33,366 bases of DNA from Gammaproteobacteria bacterium (lineage in GTDB: Bacteria > Pseudomonadota > Gammaproteobacteria > Chromatiales > Chromatiaceae). A program made the position numbers and the translations under genes. The stretch covers positions 1 to 33,366 of the forward strand of contig JAHJDE010000132.1 of NCBI GenBank assembly GCA_018812525.1, in the 5' to 3' direction. Positions 1 to 7,116 of this stretch are shown here, in pieces. Below the pieces are notes generated by a model. That model saw nothing but the letters and a program-made list of their open reading frames with translations. It searched no databases and was not told the DNA's origin. How positions within the stretch are numbered: position 1 is the stretch's first letter; each line of letters opens with the position of its first letter.

Positions 1-1600
1 AACTAAGAGGAGGGGATCCTCAAGGAATACAGTTGGCAGGAGCGGATTAAGGACGTTAATCGCAGAACCGTAGCGTAGGAGGTATCCCCATGAACAAGCA
101 TAGATATCAAGCGAAGGAGCTACAACAGATCGACTGGGAGCGTCTCGGCCGAGAGGTCGCCGGGCAACGATTGGTGTTCAGCGTGGACGTGGCCAAAGAG
201 AACTTTTGCGGGGCGTTCCTGGTCTCGCCGCAGGAGACGTTGGTCACCCTCAAATGGCGGCACCCGCAGCAAACCGATGCCTTGGGGGCCTATCTGCGTG
301 CCTTGCCCTGTTCCCAGATCGAGGTGCCCCTGGAGCCCAGCGGCACCTACGGCGATAGCCTGCGCGGCCTTCTGCGCGGTCTCGGCTGCGAGATCTACCG
401 GGTGTCGCCGAAGCGCGTCCATGATGCCGCCGAGGTCTACGACGGGGTGCCCAGTCTGCACGACGCCAAGGCGGCCTACCTGATCGGGCGTCTGCACCTG
501 GAGGGCGCCTCCCAGCCATGGCGCGAGGCCCCGGCGGAACGCCGCGAGCAGCAGGCGCTGATCGCCGAACTCGACCTCTATCAGGGCGAGCACCGGCGCA
601 ACCTGAACCGCCTGGAGGCACTCCTCGCCCGGCACTGGCCCGAGTTGGACCGGGTTGCCGAGTTGAACGGCGCGGGCGTACTGCGCCTGATCGCCGCCTT
701 CGGCGCACCGCAGGCGGTACGCGAGGCACGCGCCGAGGCCGAGGTCCTGTTGCATCACGCCCGCCGAGGCATCGCCAATCCGGCCCAGGTCACCGCCATC
801 CTTGACAGCGCCGAAGCCAGCCTGGGCCTGCCCTGCACCGCCGGCGAGCGACATCTGTTGCAGGTCCTGGCCGGAGAGCTACTGCGCACCCGCAAGGCGA
901 TATTGGCCTTGCAGCGCCGGATCGTCGCCCAGGTCAACCAGGACCCCGTCCTGCGCCGCATCGGCCAGTCGTTCGGCAAGACCACAGCCCTGGTACTGGG
1001 AACCACGCTTGGCTCGCCACTGGACTACCCCGATCCCCATGCCTACCTCAAGGCGATGGGGCTGAACCTCAAAGAGCGCAGCAGCGGTCAGCACAAGGGG
1101 CGGCTCAAGATCACCAAGCGAGGCCCCGGCCGAGCGCGGCACTACCTGTTCCTGTGCGCCATGCGCTTCGTGCAGAAGGATGCCGTTATCCGCGCCTGGT
1201 ACCGCAGGAAGGTCGACCGCGACGGCCGCTTGCCGCGCTACAACGCACTGGTTGCGGTCATGCGCAAACTTGGTTTGGCCATCTGGCATGTGGCGCGCGG
1301 CGCCCCGTTCGACAGCCGCAAGCTCTTTGACCTCAAGTCCCTGGGCATGGCCGCGTGAGGCTGACCACCGAACCCTGAACTACAACACGAGGTGCGAAAC
1401 CGAACGAATCGATCCGAGCGAGATTCCAGAGAACTCCGTTGGGAGCGACCTCCCCTGACCCCTGCGACCCACAGAGGTCCCATTAAAGTCCCGAGGCACT
1501 CCCCGGATGATCCGGTGGGTCCAATACCCGATGATGCTGATCCGATACCGTTGCACGGATATCCCACGCGGCAGGTTTGATCTACCCCACTTAGTGAACA
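1..1600 (+). mobile_element. IS110-family insertion sequence, ends not resolved
   Basis: The element is defined by its transposase gene (90-1358). Members of this family lack ordinary terminal inverted repeats, and none is visible here. About 89 bases precede the gene before the window edge, so the left end may be cut off. After the gene, a GC-rich stretch with no reading frame runs to about 1600 and contains short self-complementary segments, for example ATCCG/CGGAT near 1540-1560. Known IS110-family elements encode a guide (bridge) RNA in one non-coding end, so either flank could hold it. The right boundary given here is an estimate. Confidence 0.5.
90..1358 (+). CDS. IS110-family DEDD transposase
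   Basis: This 422-residue protein is a recombinase of the IS110 family, which moves its element with a RuvC-like DEDD domain and a C-terminal serine-containing domain. The N-terminal block FSVDVAKENF holds the first acidic residue (Asp33). Glu82 sits in LEPSGTYG, and Asp118/Asp125 lie in the segment ending HDAKAAYLIGR. The C-terminal IS116/IS110/IS902-type domain (about 285-375) contains FGKTTALVLGTTLGSP and a SSG motif at Ser331-Ser332, followed by the usual KRGPGRAR stretch. An AGGAGG ribosome binding site sits 7 bases before the ATG. The length matches full-size members and no frameshift is seen, so it may be active. The gene has no functional link to the neighbouring toxin-antitoxin pair. 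The IS110 and IS1111 subgroups were not separated. Confidence 0.93.
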   Translation: MNKHRYQAKELQQIDWERLGREVAGQRLVFSVDVAKENFCGAFLVSPQETLVTLKWRHPQQTDALGAYLRALPCSQIEVPLEPSGTYGDSLRGLLRGLGCEIYRVSPKRVHDAAEVYDGVPSLHDAKAAYLIGRLHLEGASQPWREAPAERREQQALIAELDLYQGEHRRNLNRLEALLARHWPELDRVAELNGAGVLRLIAAFGAPQAVREARAEAEVLLHHARRGIANPAQVTAILDSAEASLGLPCTAGERHLLQVLAGELLRTRKAILALQRRIVAQVNQDPVLRRIGQSFGKTTALVLGTTLGSPLDYPDPHAYLKAMGLNLKERSSGQHKGRLKITKRGPGRARHYLFLCAMRFVQKDAVIRAWYRRKVDRDGRLPRYNALVAVMRKLGLAIWHVARGAPFDSRKLFDLKSLGMAA

Positions 1601-1790
1601 TCGCGGAGAACGTGGAAGATTCGCAATGATCGCCGAAACGCGAAGATCAACCGAATTGATAAACAGGGTTTATCAAGCCGGACTTGAGATTTTCGCGTGG
1701 GCAGATCATGGTAAACCATAGAATATTTCCATTTGAAACGCCTACGGCAGGGATCAGACCCCTTTAACTCCAGCCCCCTTTAACTCCCTC
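1359..1790. other. Non-coding stretch after the transposase
   Basis: No credible gene is present. The first part (to about 1600) is probably the right end of the IS110-family element. The rest is less GC-rich than its surroundings. Just before the vapC stop there is a near-direct repeat of CCCCTTTAACTCC (about 1759-1787). Its CAGACCCC-type flank resembles debris of the short dispersed repeats found elsewhere in the window. No tRNA or CRISPR-like structure was seen. Confidence 0.5.
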
Positions 1791-2162
1791 TTAGTGAGAC
1801 TCCTGCCAGCTACAACCAAGTTCACTAGCAATACCATGCAAGCGTTTGTCGCGCGTCCACAATAGTGTTCCCGGAGAAAGGAGCACTGCGCTCAATAAGT
1901 GCAAATCCACGTAGCCAATACCACGCCCCATCAATTGGCGCTGCCCAAGGCAATACATGGCTTCAGTGTGGCTGGCTTGCTGAATGGCAGGAAGGTTTTG
2001 CCACAACTTTAGCAGGGTTGCACGGTTTTTCAGGCTGCCGCACGCCAACTCTCCCCACACCATCTGGTGCATACAAACCTGCGTCTGGAGCAGTAACTCC
2101 GCTAGCCGCTCATCCTTGGCGCGTAGATGGTCGATCCAGACTGAAGTATCGACCAGTATCAC
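1791..2162 (-). CDS. vapC: VapC-type PIN-domain ribonuclease toxin
   Basis: This 123-residue protein is a PIN-domain RNase, the toxin half of a VapBC module that cleaves tRNA or rRNA when its antitoxin is lost. The four expected acidic residues are present: Asp5 in MILVDTSVWID, Glu38 in WGELACG, Asp86 in IGYVDLHLL and Asp105 in LWTRDKRL. The gene starts with GTG and overlaps the vapB stop by four bases (GTGA), so translation is coupled. The length is normal for the family and the domain looks intact. It lies at the edge of the mobile, defence-rich part of the window. Confidence 0.92.
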   Translation of the reverse strand: MILVDTSVWIDHLRAKDERLAELLLQTQVCMHQMVWGELACGSLKNRATLLKLWQNLPAIQQASHTEAMYCLGQRQLMGRGIGYVDLHLLSAVLLSPGTLLWTRDKRLHGIASELGCSWQESH

Positions 2163-2362
2163 AAGGCTTCTTCCGTCATCCGGCGGCGTGGTGCTGCTTC
2201 CAACTGCTGCTCGGAGCCTCCCAGCAGGGCGAGACGGCGGGCACTTTCGCGCTCGATCAGGGCTTTCAGGCTTTCACGTAACAAGGCGGCTCTCTCGGCA
2301 ATCCCGGTCAGTTCGGCAGCCTGCCGGAGCAGGTCATCATCAAGGTTAAGGGTGGTACGCAT
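2159..2362 (-). CDS. vapB: VapB-type antitoxin
   Basis: This 67-residue protein begins MRTTLNLDDDLLRQAAELTG, a ribbon-helix-helix DNA-binding N-terminus typical of VapB antitoxins of the type II module. The C-terminal half (ERESARRLALLGGSEQQ onward) should wrap the VapC active site. I chose the ATG at 2362 because an AAGGAG site precedes it by about 8 bases and the RHH strand starts at once. A TTG seven codons upstream is possible but poorly placed. The gene leads a two-gene operon with vapC, which normally represses its own promoter through the VapBC complex. Confidence 0.88.
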   Translation of the reverse strand: MRTTLNLDDDLLRQAAELTGIAERAALLRESLKALIERESARRLALLGGSEQQLEAAPRRRMTEEAL

Positions 2363-2594
2363 AGGAATGCTCCTTGGCATCAATATAAGGCATCATTGTA
2401 TGCATTATTTGGTGCAACGAACAACCCATTTAACACGTATCTATCAGGACAAAGACCAGACCCCTTTCAGAACATTAGATCGCCACATGCTCCTCCAGCT
2501 CAGAGGCTGTGAAAATACCTCCGAGGGGAGGCCAGAAAATCCTATTTTTTGTGAATCACAGCATCCGATCCGCCTCTCCCTTTACATTCGCTAG

Positions 2595-2721
2595 GTTACC
2601 GTTCACCCCCCCTCCCTCTGGGAGGGGGTTGGGGGGAGGGCGGTTGTGGATAACGCTCTGAATTTATTAGGCCACCCCCTCCCCAACCCTCCCCCAGAGG
2701 GGGAGGGGGCTGAATGGTTAC
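2595..2721. mobile_element. MITE-like element, copy C1, with 8-bp target duplication
   Basis: This is a 127-bp element bounded by imperfect terminal inverted repeats (GTTACCGTTCA at the left, TGAATGGTTAC at the right). It is flanked by an exact 8-bp direct repeat TTCGCTAG (2587-2594 and 2722-2729), the footprint of transposition. Its interior is two C-rich/G-rich hairpins separated by an AT-rich spacer. A nearly identical copy lies at 12438-12563 with a different 8-bp duplication. It carries no gene, so a transposase elsewhere must have moved it. It inserted in the 3' end of the neighbouring small gene. Confidence 0.9.
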
Positions 2722-2883
2722 TTCGCTAGCGGGATTTAGGGCCGAAGCAATCTCCTCCATCTCCTCCAGCGCGGCAATGATTCTTTCCAGTGGCATTTGC
2801 GACCAGCGGCGCAACGCCTCGCGGCGGGCACCCTCCCAGGTGGTTGCCGACCAATCGGTTGATTCACTCTTCTGCATTGTCAT
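2596..2883 (-). CDS. Small helical protein with MITE-encoded C-terminus
   Basis: I do not recognise this 95-residue protein as a named family. Residues 1-54 (MTMQKSESTDWSATTWEGAR onward) are charged and probably helical. Residues 55-95 are Pro/Gly-rich and are encoded by the inserted MITE-like element, which also supplies the stop codon. Removing the insert and one copy of the TTCGCTAG duplication restores a frame that would end about 14 codons later (CKGRGGSDAVIHKK), giving a 68-residue ancestral product. The start overlaps the end of the upstream nucleotidyltransferase gene by 20 bases. This indicates translational coupling and a shared function, perhaps as partner or antidote. Whether the altered protein still works is unknown. 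Confidence 0.65.
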   Translation of the reverse strand: MTMQKSESTDWSATTWEGARREALRRWSQMPLERIIAALEEMEEIASALNPASEVTIQPPPPLGEGWGGGGLINSERYPQPPSPQPPPRGRGGER

Positions 2884-3373
2884 CCAGCCTCATGCGGAGG
2901 TGTTCTATGTCGATCCTATCCTGCTCCCGGCCGGCCAGTTCCTTCATGCGGATCAAGGTCGGGATCGAAACGAAATGCACCTCGATGGAACCATAGAGCC
3001 GCTTGACCATGCTGCGCTGGAACTCCTCCTCGAAGGGGAAGGGCTCATCCGCAAAAAGATCGATGGGCGTCTCGACGTGATCATCACTCCATAACTGAAA
3101 GACTTGCATCCCCTTCTCCCTTATCCAGTTTGCCCTCTGGGCGGGATCGGCGAACTGGCGGGGATTCACCGGTATGATGGGACGGTATCCCAGGCCGTCG
3201 AGGGTATCCAGGGCCTTGTTGATATTCTCCGGGGCCAGTTCAAGCACGACATCCAGATCCTTCGTGAAGCGCAAATAGCCGTGCGCATTGACGGCCAAGC
3301 CACCAGCGATCAGATACCTCACGCCAGCTTCATTCAGCTTTCGGAAGATCGTCTCCAGGCTCTTGAGTTTCAT
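2864..3373 (-). CDS. Nucleotidyltransferase-fold protein (AbiEii/DUF6036-like)
   Basis: This 169-residue protein has the nucleotidyltransferase signature of AbiEii/DUF6036-like proteins. Gly24-Gly25 sit in YLIAGGLAVNAHG, followed by the metal-binding pair Asp39 and Asp41 in RFTKDLDVVLEL. Relatives include toxins of type IV systems and uncharacterised stand-alone proteins. It starts three bases after the cmr6 stop, so it is probably co-transcribed with the type III-B operon, and it overlaps the small gene downstream by 20 bases. The ribosome binding site is weak, which fits coupling to cmr6. The substrate is unknown. A role linked to CRISPR interference is inferred only from operon position. 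Confidence 0.8.
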   Translation of the reverse strand: MKLKSLETIFRKLNEAGVRYLIAGGLAVNAHGYLRFTKDLDVVLELAPENINKALDTLDGLGYRPIIPVNPRQFADPAQRANWIREKGMQVFQLWSDDHVETPIDLFADEPFPFEEEFQRSMVKRLYGSIEVHFVSIPTLIRMKELAGREQDRIDIEHLRMRLDDNAEE

Positions 3374-3376
3374 AGG

Positions 3377-4585
3377 TCAGCGAGTTTCCGTCAGCCACTG
3401 TTTCACTAACAGGGTATTTTTGTATTCACGATCCCTCTCTGGCTTTTTTGCCTGGGTGGCCTCTTTCCAGGCCCCTGAAGTCGCTTTCATTTTCCGTTCC
3501 AGAATCCGCACAGCTTGTTGATGCTCTCCGCCCTGCCATTTGGCAGACTTGATTGCATTGATAAGCGCCGAGATTTCGGATTGACTCTTATCCGGCCGGT
3601 CATTGAGGAATTCCTGAATTGACCGTTCGAAGGGGTCCATGGCAGCCAGTTTGGCGCCTTCCTCAGACCTGCGGCGGCTGTCCTCGTCCGCTTGGCGGAC
3701 CTGCTGAGTGATCTCTCCTTCCGTCTTCTGATTCCTCTCCATCACCCCATACCCCACCGCCGTCTTAGCCCCGGCCCCCAGCCATTCGAGGGCTTGACCC
3801 AAGGCGTTCATCACCTCATCGAGTTCACCGATGGCCACTTTGGTACGCGGGGCGATAGCGAAGAGGAATATTGGTCTGTCAGCCACCAAGAAACAGACCG
3901 GAACCGGGTCGTGCCAGTCGGCGGGGATACGTTCGGCTTCGTTGACGGAGTTGATCTCACCGCCCTTCTCGTACCACTTACCCATGTGCGGGGTCATGAC
4001 ATCGGCCTTGAGGGTAACGGGTTCGACGGGCAAGGCATCGAAAAAGATGAAGCCACCGGCCTCCGTATCAAGGTCCTGGCCTTGGGAGGGCGGATTAAAA
4101 CCCGCCGCGCGTCTTTTCTTGCGTTCAATCGGGTCCTTGTCCTCGCTGCCGAACCAGCGATAGAGGGTGGCAGGACGATCATTCTCATCATCGAACCCTT
4201 GCCACGACTCTACCCAGGCCCGCACCAAACCCTTGACCGCTGACCCCGCGATGTAAGGCGTTCCCAGCGTGGGATGCCAGAGGAAGCCGTTCTCGACCGG
4301 ATGAGGATTGCCCAGCCCCGTGGTCAAATGCCAGGAAGCGGCATAGACGCGGGACTCGCCGCACAAGGCCGAACACAGGGTTGAGATACGCTGGACGGCG
4401 GCTTCGCACTGCTCGCGGTCGCCGGCCTTGCCCACTGTTACGGTGTCAATCCAGCCTTTCTTGGCCGTGTCGTCCAGTTTCCATTCCTCTGAATATCGAT
4501 TGAAAAAACGATCAAACCAGAGGCCGCGGTGGCCATGATTCACGCTCGCTGGGGCTTGGGCATCGTAATAAAGGGGAGCGGTCAT
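3377..4585 (-). CDS. cmr6: Type III-B effector subunit Cmr6 (Cas7-like RAMP)
   Basis: This 402-residue protein is the Cmr6 subunit that caps the Cmr4 filament of the type III-B RNA-targeting complex. The RAMP hallmark GSAVKG lies at residues 114-119, and the glycine-rich loop GAGAKTAVGYG at 270-280. Residues after about 290 form a charged, probably helical tail of more than 100 residues, longer than in typical Cmr6 proteins. It follows cmr5 by six bases and precedes the nucleotidyltransferase gene by three, as the last core cmr gene in the operon. The tail might bind another partner, which is speculation. Confidence 0.92.
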   Translation of the reverse strand: MTAPLYYDAQAPASVNHGHRGLWFDRFFNRYSEEWKLDDTAKKGWIDTVTVGKAGDREQCEAAVQRISTLCSALCGESRVYAASWHLTTGLGNPHPVENGFLWHPTLGTPYIAGSAVKGLVRAWVESWQGFDDENDRPATLYRWFGSEDKDPIERKKRRAAGFNPPSQGQDLDTEAGGFIFFDALPVEPVTLKADVMTPHMGKWYEKGGEINSVNEAERIPADWHDPVPVCFLVADRPIFLFAIAPRTKVAIGELDEVMNALGQALEWLGAGAKTAVGYGVMERNQKTEGEITQQVRQADEDSRRRSEEGAKLAAMDPFERSIQEFLNDRPDKSQSEISALINAIKSAKWQGGEHQQAVRILERKMKATSGAWKEATQAKKPERDREYKNTLLVKQWLTETR

Positions 4586-4591
4586 GTTTGC

Positions 4592-5089
4592 TTAATCTCC
4601 CGCATAGGCCTTGGCGAACCGTTTCACCCAGTCGAGCAACAGCAGCGCCTCGGCCTGAGCGATCCGGTAACGGTGCATGTCTTCTTGGGTAATACCTGCC
4701 AGCAGGTTGGCCTTGCCAGTATAGGGTTGGCCGGTTTTGATCAACCAGCCTGACAAAATTTCATAGAGTTTCCGATGCGTCTCGCCCTGGCTGAAATAGA
4801 ACGCCGCTGCCTGGCCCAATCCATTCATCTGAATCATGGCCGGGAAGGCGGATGCGTAGCTTTTGAACTCTTTTTGGTCGATGCCATCCTCGATCGCCTT
4901 CCGCACTTTCTTCAAGGCATATCCGGCGCGTTGCTGTTGTAGTGTTTGCGGAGAGACCACCGACACGGGGGGAGGTGGTGCGGAACCGACCGTTATGGGC
5001 GCGGGCTGCTGCGCCATTGACGATGGAGCGCCCGTCTTCTCTTTTTTGCCGTAATGGGTCTTGTGCCCTTTGTTTTGGTGCTTCGGCAT
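4592..5089 (-). CDS. cmr5: Type III-B small subunit Cmr5
   Basis: This 165-residue protein is the helical small subunit (Cas11-like) that lines the Cmr complex beside Cmr4 and contacts the target RNA. Residues from about 48 to the end match the Cmr5 helical bundle (TLQQQRAGYALKKVRKAIED onward). The first 45 residues are basic and then proline-rich (MPKHQNKGHKTHYGKKEKTG), predicted to be disordered, and longer than in most Cmr5 proteins. This could aid RNA binding. The gene starts three bases after the cmr4 stop. Confidence 0.9.
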   Translation of the reverse strand: MPKHQNKGHKTHYGKKEKTGAPSSMAQQPAPITVGSAPPPPVSVVSPQTLQQQRAGYALKKVRKAIEDGIDQKEFKSYASAFPAMIQMNGLGQAAAFYFSQGETHRKLYEILSGWLIKTGQPYTGKANLLAGITQEDMHRYRIAQAEALLLLDWVKRFAKAYAGD

Positions 5090-5092
5090 GAC

Positions 5093-5965
5093 TCAACCCT
5101 CCAACACAGACACAGCGCACCAGCCCATGCCTACCGTTTCGTTGCCGCCCAGTTGCAGCCAGTATTTCTCGGCAAATAGACCTGTGACCTGTGCCAATAC
5201 GGCGGCCGCATCCAAGGTTGATTTCTGGCGCCGCGCCTTCACCGCCATCAGCGGTACATAGAGTAGGGTTTCCGGCGGTAGTGTCTCTTCGTACCAGAGG
5301 GCGCCGCCGGTGGTGGTCTTGGTGGCGGAGTCGAGGGTTATGTGGGCGTTGACCGGGGTGGCGGACCTTGCCAGATCGGCAAACACATCGTCGGAGACCA
5401 ACGCCAGCCGTTTTGTCAGTTCCGCCTCCGCACCGTCGCGTTTCATCAAACAAGCAAGGGTGGTCGCCATCGCGCCAATCTTCGGCTCTGTCCGTTGGGT
5501 GAAACGGTATTCCTCCAGAAACAGATCGCCTGCGCCTTCGTGGATAAGCGCCTCCGTGTCGCCGACATCGGGGACATCCAGGGCCAACCGGCCCGACAGC
5601 CCCAGCCGGCAGGCATCGCGGTTCAGCCGTTTCAGCGCCTCCGGGCAGGTCACCCACTTGAATGCGGTGGTCAGAGACCGTACCGGCAAGAGCAGCAGCC
5701 GGGCATCGCCCACCATGAGCGCCCCGGCATTTTCGGACGCCTTCTTCGTATCCGGGCCAAAGACAGAGAACAGGTCCTCTGGGTTGGTGACCCGATCCTC
5801 CGCCACGGTGCGCAACGCCCCCTTGACGGCGGAGCCGAACACGCAGGGCCAGCCGTTATGGCCCTCGCGCTGGATGGGAAGATCGACTACGCCCACGGAA
5901 CTACCTGCGCCGGCGTGGAGACTGGTTTCGGCAATAAGGCCCAACAAGGCGGTGGCTTGGCTCAT
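5093..5965 (-). CDS. cmr4: Type III-B backbone RNase Cmr4 (Cas7-like)
   Basis: Cmr4 forms the filament that holds the crRNA and cuts target RNA at 6-nt intervals. I start the 290-residue protein at MSQATALLGLIAETSLHAGA because an AAGGAG site lies 6 bases upstream and the ATG overlaps the cmr3 stop as ATGA. A further upstream start would intrude into cmr3. The conserved segment GVVDLPIQRE carries the likely catalytic Asp28, and the RAMP motif FGSAVKGALR follows. With this aspartate intact, RNA cleavage should work. Confidence 0.94.
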   Translation of the reverse strand: MSQATALLGLIAETSLHAGAGSSVGVVDLPIQREGHNGWPCVFGSAVKGALRTVAEDRVTNPEDLFSVFGPDTKKASENAGALMVGDARLLLLPVRSLTTAFKWVTCPEALKRLNRDACRLGLSGRLALDVPDVGDTEALIHEGAGDLFLEEYRFTQRTEPKIGAMATTLACLMKRDGAEAELTKRLALVSDDVFADLARSATPVNAHITLDSATKTTTGGALWYEETLPPETLLYVPLMAVKARRQKSTLDAAAVLAQVTGLFAEKYWLQLGGNETVGMGWCAVSVLEG

Positions 5966-7116
5966 GATGACTCCTTCGGGGTATCGATTTCGTATTCGCT
6001 GGAATTCCATAGGCCGCAGGCGACAAGGCCACGTCCCAGTTCCTGATCCTCGCCGATCGTTTTGCCATGGAGCTGATCGATGGCGGTGGCGAGGTCTCCA
6101 CCATCGACGTTGAGGTAATAGGCGCTGCCGGCCGGGATTAGGTTCTGAGCGGGCCGGGGCCGGTGATTGGCCATGTCCCAGCCGCCCTCACGTTGAGCCT
6201 TGCCTAACACAGCGGCATGCAGGGTCAAACCAATGCCATGAAGTGCCCCCTTCCAGACCCGCGTTCCCTGAAGCTCATCCGGAGAGAAACCCGGCAACAG
6301 CCAGCCCTCCCTGAAGCGTGCCGGGGTAAGTAGCACCAGAATGATCCCCCGCGTTTCGCCCCCCGGCTTGGGAACCTCGGGGAGATGTTGGGCAGCAGCA
6401 GCGGCCAAATGCGCCAACCGCCCCTCGCCCCCCAGCCGCACCAGTCCTTCGGGTGGCTTCACGCCCACATGCAGGGCGATTTCCGCCTCGATGGCCAAGC
6501 CCGGCTTGGGGCGCAGGTGCCGGGTCTGATACAGCATGCCGTCGGCGGCAGTGCGCAAGCTGTTATCGCGGGCGATACCGAGACGGGGTTCCTCCTCGAA
6601 CAGGGCCTTGGCGGGGCAGATATCGTCGGGCGAGGGGATGTCGCCAGCGAGCAACCGGCGCAGTCCGTTACCGGTGATCCAGGCCCGTTCCAAGGGTTTG
6701 TATCCTTGCTTGGCGGGAGGCAGCTCAGGCAACCGGACTTGTCCCAGGCAGGTCGTCTCACTGGCGCCGATGCGCAGACGGGTGAAGTCTTTTTCCTTTT
6801 CCTTGGCCAACAGAAACAGGGGAACCGGGTAGAGGCGCACGTCATTCAGGTTCAGCCAGGGGCCAGAAAGCCGGAGCGGACCCAGGTCATCGCCATGACC
6901 AATAATCTTGCGTAGCGGATGCGCGGAGTCTGTGGCAAATGCCTTCCAATCCACCCCCTGCGCGTCCCCGATCGCCGTGCGCACCGCCCCCAGCAGGGTA
7001 CGTGGCGGGGGTGGAAACAGGCTCGCCAGCTCCGAGCCGCCGAGGGCCTCCATGGGGCGGGACTCGCGGAAGAACCAGGTATCGATGGCGCTGAAGCGCA
7101 GTGCGGTTGTTTTCAT
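5962..7116 (-). CDS. cmr3: Type III-B crRNA-tag-binding subunit Cmr3 (Cas5-like)
   Basis: This 384-residue protein opens with the Cmr3 signature RFSAIDTWFFRESRPMEALG and continues with the family stretch FPPPPRTLLGAVRTAIG. Cmr3 sits next to Cmr2 and binds the 5' tag of the crRNA. The start ATG overlaps the cmr2 stop (ATGA) and its stop overlaps the cmr4 start in the same way. Length is typical. Three subunits (Cmr2, Cmr3, Cmr4) are thus made from translationally coupled cistrons, which would help balanced assembly. Confidence 0.93.
   Translation of the reverse strand: MKTTALRFSAIDTWFFRESRPMEALGGSELASLFPPPPRTLLGAVRTAIGDAQGVDWKAFATDSAHPLRKIIGHGDDLGPLRLSGPWLNLNDVRLYPVPLFLLAKEKEKDFTRLRIGASETTCLGQVRLPELPPAKQGYKPLERAWITGNGLRRLLAGDIPSPDDICPAKALFEEEPRLGIARDNSLRTAADGMLYQTRHLRPKPGLAIEAEIALHVGVKPPEGLVRLGGEGRLAHLAAAAAQHLPEVPKPGGETRGIILVLLTPARFREGWLLPGFSPDELQGTRVWKGALHGIGLTLHAAVLGKAQREGGWDMANHRPRPAQNLIPAGSAYYLNVDGGDLATAIDQLHGKTIGEDQELGRGLVACGLWNSSEYEIDTPKESS

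Noticed and set aside
4761..5657. Long minus-strand frame of 298 codons across cmr5 and cmr4
   Set aside because: It is out of frame with two well-supported Cmr genes and has arginine/glycine-rich shadow composition.
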